Below, piece after piece: positions 60,553 through 64,000 of a stretch of DNA of 64,000 nucleotides (within the stretch, counting starts at the first letter, position 1; each line of letters opens with the position of its first letter). The stretch is from assembly GCF_000013765.1 (NCBI RefSeq), contig NC_007954.1, positions 496,001-560,000 of the forward strand, written 5' to 3'. A program made the position numbers and the translations under genes. This DNA is from Shewanella denitrificans OS217 (GTDB lineage: Bacteria; Pseudomonadota; Gammaproteobacteria; Enterobacterales; Shewanellaceae). The notes below the pieces were generated by a model that saw only the letters and a list, made by a program, of their open reading frames with translations, was not told where the DNA came from and did not search any database.

Positions 60553-62721
60553 TTAACAGGCCTCAAGCTTGGCAAGTGTGACCAGCAGCCATTTACTGCC
60601 TACATCGGTGAAGTTTACTTGAACCCTAGCTTTATCCCCCATGCCTTCAAAGCTGGTGATATCGCCTTGGCCGAATTTAAAGTGCTTAACCGTTTGACCT
60701 ATTTTAAAGCCTGTGTCTTGGGCTATGGTGGCTCTTGGTTTGCTAATTTTAGAACTCATGGTTGGGGTTGTTACCTTTGCCCGAAGGCGAATTTCTTCAA
60801 CATATTTAGCGGGAATTTCGCCAATGAAGCGTGATGGACTTGCGTAATCTTCACGACCATAAATGCGTCGTGATTCGGCGTAACTAATGGTCAATTTTTC
60901 CATGGCGCGGGTCATGCCCACATAACAAAGGCGACGTTCTTCGTCGAGTCTATCGCCTTCATCCAACGCCATTTTACTGGGGAATATTCCCTCTTCGACG
61001 CCAGCCATAAACACCATGGGAAACTCGAGTCCCTTGGCAGAATGCAGTGTCATCAACTGTACCGCATCAGTGAAAGCATCGGCTTGACCTTCACCCGCTT
61101 CTAACGCGGCGTGGGACAAGAAGGCATTGAGCTCGCCCATGTCTTCAAGTTCTTCTGGCATTTCAAAGCTGCGGGCCGCCGTCACGAGTTCGTTTAAGTT
61201 CTCGATCCTAGATTGGGCTTTCTCGCCTTTTTCGGCTTGATACATGCTTCTAAGGCCAGAAGTATTCACTACAGTATCGACCATAGTGAACAGCTGCATT
61301 GCTTCTGTGTCGACTTTAAGGTCAACGATTAAGTCCATAAAGCCGCGCACCGCATTGGCCGCACGACCCGCTAAGACTTTCTCTTCCAACAAACGTAAAC
61401 TCGCTTGCCATAGGGTGAGCTGGTGTTGTCTGGCGGTGGTGCGCATAATATCTAAGGTGCGATCACCAATCCCGCGAGTGGGGGTGTTAACGATACGCTC
61501 AAAGGCTGCATCATCATTATGATTATTGATAAGACGCATGTAACCCATGGCGTCTTTGATTTCTTGGCGTTCGAAGAAGCGCAGACCACCATAAATACGG
61601 TAAGCCATGCCCTTGTGTAAGAAAGCTTCTTCCAATACCCGAGATTGGGCATTTGAACGGTAGAGAATAGCACAATCAGTTAAGGCGCCGCCTTTTTCTT
61701 GCCAGTCTTGGATACGGCTAACGATATAACGGGCCTCGTCCATTTCATTAAAGGCACAATAAATGGAAATGGGTTCGCCGTCTTTATCTTCGGTCCACAA
61801 CTTTTTGCCTAACCTGTCTGGGTTATTGGCAATTAATTCGTTGGATGCATTCAGAATATTGGCGCTAGAACGGTAATTTTGTTCCAAGCGTATGGTGCTA
61901 GAACCTGGAAAGTCTTGTAGGAACTTGTGTAGATTTTCAACCTGAGCGCCACGCCAGCCGTAGATGGACTGATCGTCATCACCCACTATCATCACATTAG
62001 CACTGTTACCTGCCAATACACGGATCCACGCATACTGAATGGCGTTAGTGTCTTGGAACTCGTCCACTAAGATGTGTTTGAAGCGTTCTTGGTAGTGCGC
62101 CAGTAAATGGGGTTTATTGAGCCACAGCTCGTGGGCACGCAAGAGGATTTCAGCAAAGTCTACTAAGCCCGCGCGATCGCAAGACTCTTGGTAAACTTTA
62201 TAGATATTTAGCAGGTTTTGTTCAATGGGGAAACCGCCAGCATCGATATGCTTAGGGCGCAGTCCTTGGTCTTTCTTGCCATTGATATAGCCTTGGGCTT
62301 GACGGGGTGGATATTGTTTTTCGTCGAGGTTTAGGCTTTTTAAAATGCGCTTAAGTAAGCGAAGCTGATCGTCAGAGTCGATTATTTGAAAGCTTTGGGG
62401 CAGGTTAGCATCTTGGAAATGGGTCCGCAGTAGACGATGGGCTAGGCCATGGAAGGTACCTATCCACATGCGGCCCATGTTAGAGCCTGCCACTTTTTCA
62501 ACGCGCTCGCGCATTTCTGCAGCGGCTTTATTGGTGAAGGTCACGGCTAAGATGGAGTAGGGGCTTTGCTGTTCAACCTGCATTAACCAAGCAATTCTAT
62601 GGGTTAATACACGGGTTTTACCACTGCCTGCGCCAGCGAGCACTAACATGTTCGATAGTGGTGCGCCTACGGCTTCACGCTGTTCATCATTTAAGCCGTC
62701 TAGTAATCTTGATACGTCCAT
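60553..62721 (-). CDS. uvrD: DNA helicase II
   Basis: UvrD is a 3'-5' SF1 helicase of nucleotide-excision and mismatch repair. The 722-residue length matches the family. Motifs include LAGAGSGKTRVLTHR, HILVDEFQDTN, VGDDDQSIYGWRGA, EQNYRSS and LMTLHSAKGLEF. The start at 62721 follows GGGAGGGTTA. No LexA-type CTGT-N8-ACAG box is visible in the 57 bp to ptsO, so it may be co-transcribed with the ptsN-rapZ-ptsO genes. Confidence 0.96.
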   Translation of the reverse strand: MDVSRLLDGLNDEQREAVGAPLSNMLVLAGAGSGKTRVLTHRIAWLMQVEQQSPYSILAVTFTNKAAAEMRERVEKVAGSNMGRMWIGTFHGLAHRLLRTHFQDANLPQSFQIIDSDDQLRLLKRILKSLNLDEKQYPPRQAQGYINGKKDQGLRPKHIDAGGFPIEQNLLNIYKVYQESCDRAGLVDFAEILLRAHELWLNKPHLLAHYQERFKHILVDEFQDTNAIQYAWIRVLAGNSANVMIVGDDDQSIYGWRGAQVENLHKFLQDFPGSSTIRLEQNYRSSANILNASNELIANNPDRLGKKLWTEDKDGEPISIYCAFNEMDEARYIVSRIQDWQEKGGALTDCAILYRSNAQSRVLEEAFLHKGMAYRIYGGLRFFERQEIKDAMGYMRLINNHNDDAAFERIVNTPTRGIGDRTLDIMRTTARQHQLTLWQASLRLLEEKVLAGRAANAVRGFMDLIVDLKVDTEAMQLFTMVDTVVNTSGLRSMYQAEKGEKAQSRIENLNELVTAARSFEMPEELEDMGELNAFLSHAALEAGEGQADAFTDAVQLMTLHSAKGLEFPMVFMAGVEEGIFPSKMALDEGDRLDEERRLCYVGMTRAMEKLTISYAESRRIYGREDYASPSRFIGEIPAKYVEEIRLRAKVTTPTMSSKISKPRATIAQDTGFKIGQTVKHFKFGQGDITSFEGMGDKARVQVNFTDVGSKWLLVTLAKLEAC

Positions 62722-62778
62722 TAACCCTCCCAAAAATCAAGGAAGTATTATAGCAAGAGCTAGGGGAAAAAGAGAGGT

Positions 62779-63054
62779 TTAGCTGGCTTCATCAAATTTT
62801 GAATTGATAAGACTGCAGATGGCATCGAGTGCAGCTTGTGCATCTTTGCCTTGGGCGACGATAGTGATTTCCTTACCCATGGCGCTTTCTAGCATTAATA
62901 GCCCAAGCACACTGGCGGCGCTGGCTTGTTTATCACCCTGAAACAAACTGATTTCTGCCTCAAATTCAGATGCTAAAACAGCAAGCTTAGTGGCCGCTCT
63001 GGCATGAAGACCTAGCTTGTTGACTATGGTTATCTTGCGTTCGAGTCTAGGCAT
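62779..63054 (-). CDS. ptsO: NPr, HPr-like phosphocarrier of the nitrogen PTS
   Basis: The 91-residue HPr-fold protein has the phosphorylated histidine in NKLGLHARAATKLA (His17) and the conserved SVLGLLMLESAMG helix. It passes phosphate to PtsN in the regulatory PTS-Ntr chain. It follows rapZ by 21 bp in the standard ptsN-rapZ-ptsO order. Confidence 0.94.
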   Translation of the reverse strand: MPRLERKITIVNKLGLHARAATKLAVLASEFEAEISLFQGDKQASAASVLGLLMLESAMGKEITIVAQGKDAQAALDAICSLINSKFDEAS

Positions 63055-63075
63055 AGCGCAATTTCCCTGCTGGCA

Positions 63076-63930
63076 TTAGGCTTTGACGTCACCTAATTCA
63101 CGATGACGCGCGTTGACCACATGTTTGCCATTGGCAAAGCGTTTGGCGAGCTGATCGGCAATGTAGACAGATCTGTGCTGGCCACCCGTACAGCCTATGG
63201 CTATGGTTAAATAGCTGCGGTTATTACGCTCAAGGTGTGGCATCCAGGTTTCGAATAAGTTTTCAATCTGCCAAATTAATTTATGCACTAGGGGCTGGCG
63301 CGCTAAGAACTCTTGCACAGGGACATCGAGCCCTGTGAGTGGTCTCAGCTCGGTTTCCCAATGAGGATTTGGCAAGAAACGCACATCGAACATGAAATCG
63401 GCTTCGGTGGGCATGCCATGTTTAAAACCGAAGGATTCTATGTTGATCACCAGTTCCTTATCGACGCTGCCCAGTAAAATTTGCCTGACTTGATCGCTTA
63501 ATTCATACACATTGAGTAAAGAGGTGTCTATGTGGTGATCGACCATCTTGGCGATAGGCTCAAGTAGGCGGCCCTCGAGTTTAATCGCCTCTTGCAGCGA
63601 CATCTGGCTTCTCGATAGTGGGTGCAGTCTGCGGGTTTCGCTGAAGCGTTTAAGTAATACTTTGTCACTTGAATTTAAGAAGAAACTGCTGATTTCTGTT
63701 TCAGGAGGCAGTAGGGCCAGTTGCTGCTCGAGTACTTTGCCCTGCTCGGCAATATTACGCACATCGACACTGATGGCCACTAAGTCATTACTGCTCTTGA
63801 GTTGTGCCAGCAGGCTACCAATTAAAGGCAGTGGTAGGTTATCGACGCAGTAATAACCTAGGTCTTCCAATACCCTAAGGGCGACGGATTTTCCTGAGCC
63901 AGAACGCCCCGATACGATCACAAGTTTCAT
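63076..63930 (-). CDS. rapZ: RapZ, RNase adaptor protein
   Basis: The 284-residue protein starts with the P-loop [28 protein letters not shown] and contains [19 protein letters not shown] and [14 protein letters not shown], as in RapZ. RapZ controls amino-sugar synthesis by directing RNase E to the GlmZ small RNA in enterobacteria; whether that circuit exists here is unknown. The start overlaps the ptsN stop. Confidence 0.95.
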   Translation of the reverse strand: MKLVIVSGRSGSGKSVALRVLEDLGYYCVDNLPLPLIGSLLAQLKSSNDLVAISVDVRNIAEQGKVLEQQLALLPPETEISSFFLNSSDKVLLKRFSETRRLHPLSRSQMSLQEAIKLEGRLLEPIAKMVDHHIDTSLLNVYELSDQVRQILLGSVDKELVINIESFGFKHGMPTEADFMFDVRFLPNPHWETELRPLTGLDVPVQEFLARQPLVHKLIWQIENLFETWMPHLERNNRSYLTIAIGCTGGQHRSVYIADQLAKRFANGKHVVNARHRELGDVKA

Positions 63931-64000
63931 TGAGTTATTACCTGGTAAAGTTCGGCTGCATCTTGGGTTTTACGCAGCTGTTTTAAAATGTGTTTGTCCG
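63927..64000 (-). CDS. ptsN: PtsN (EIIA-Ntr), 3' end only
   Basis: The last 23 codons are visible, ending [17 protein letters not shown], which matches the C-terminus of EIIA-Ntr. The TGA overlaps the rapZ ATG. The rest lies outside the window. Confidence 0.85.
   Translation of the reverse strand, partial: DKHILKQLRKTQDAAELYQVITQ

Noticed and set aside
62722..62778. LexA box before uvrD
   Set aside because: No CTGT-N8-ACAG match is visible in the short gap.

Overview
The window reads as a Shewanella-type gammaproteobacterial chromosome. This is inferred from gene content and order, not from a database search: dusB-fis, prmA, rho, trxA diverging from rhlB-gppA, ubiE-ubiJ-ubiB-tatABC-tatD-hemB, rsd next to hemE, uvrD, and ptsN-rapZ-ptsO. 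There are several c-di-GMP enzymes, and no tRNA or rRNA gene was seen.

Region 1 (1-10,000) is accessory and scrambled. An IS3-family element has cut an abi_2/AbiF-type gene two codons after its HEPN-like motif. Upstream of that gene is a good promoter followed by a hairpin-terminator, which looks like a small RNA. Next come four palindromic operators spaced exactly 50 bp apart, a hipB-like gene and a broken hipA. A second, further truncated hipBA remnant lies 6 kb away. Between the two sits a tightly coupled operon: porin, PstS-like protein, diguanylate cyclase, EAL phosphodiesterase.

Region 2 (10,000-19,000) holds yqhA, a CadC-like membrane regulator facing two secreted PD40 beta-propeller paralogues, a cold-shock-domain/Excalibur fusion, a choloylglycine-hydrolase-type Ntn enzyme and a membrane diguanylate cyclase.

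Region 3 (19,000-45,800) is mostly core: fis, dusB, prmA, rho, trxA, rhlB, gppA; a long leftward ubiquinone / Tat / TatD / diguanylate cyclase / hemB run; hutG-like, rraA, a PAP2 phosphatase, a glycosyltransferase, rsd, hemE, a GDPD lipoprotein and an OprC-type TonB-dependent copper receptor. The rsd-hemE gap contains a candidate small RNA and a perfect CRP-consensus palindrome.

Region 4 (45,800-54,830) holds a PadR-controlled operon (PadR, membrane protein, serine hydrolase) and then an AT-rich island that looks like a complete class II microcin system: HlyD-type adaptor, four-TM probable immunity protein, double-glycine precursor and C39-peptidase ABC exporter. A terminator lies between precursor and exporter, and seven 11-bp repeats with phased A-tracts lie upstream. 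An ISAs1-family element with a 10-bp target duplication borders the island. I consider this cluster the best candidate for an undescribed system.

Region 5 (54,900-64,000) is core again: ppaC, yhcH-like, patatin-like, a Lon-N-domain protein, an RluA-type pseudouridine synthase, ubiA, uvrD, ptsO, rapZ and the 3' end of ptsN.
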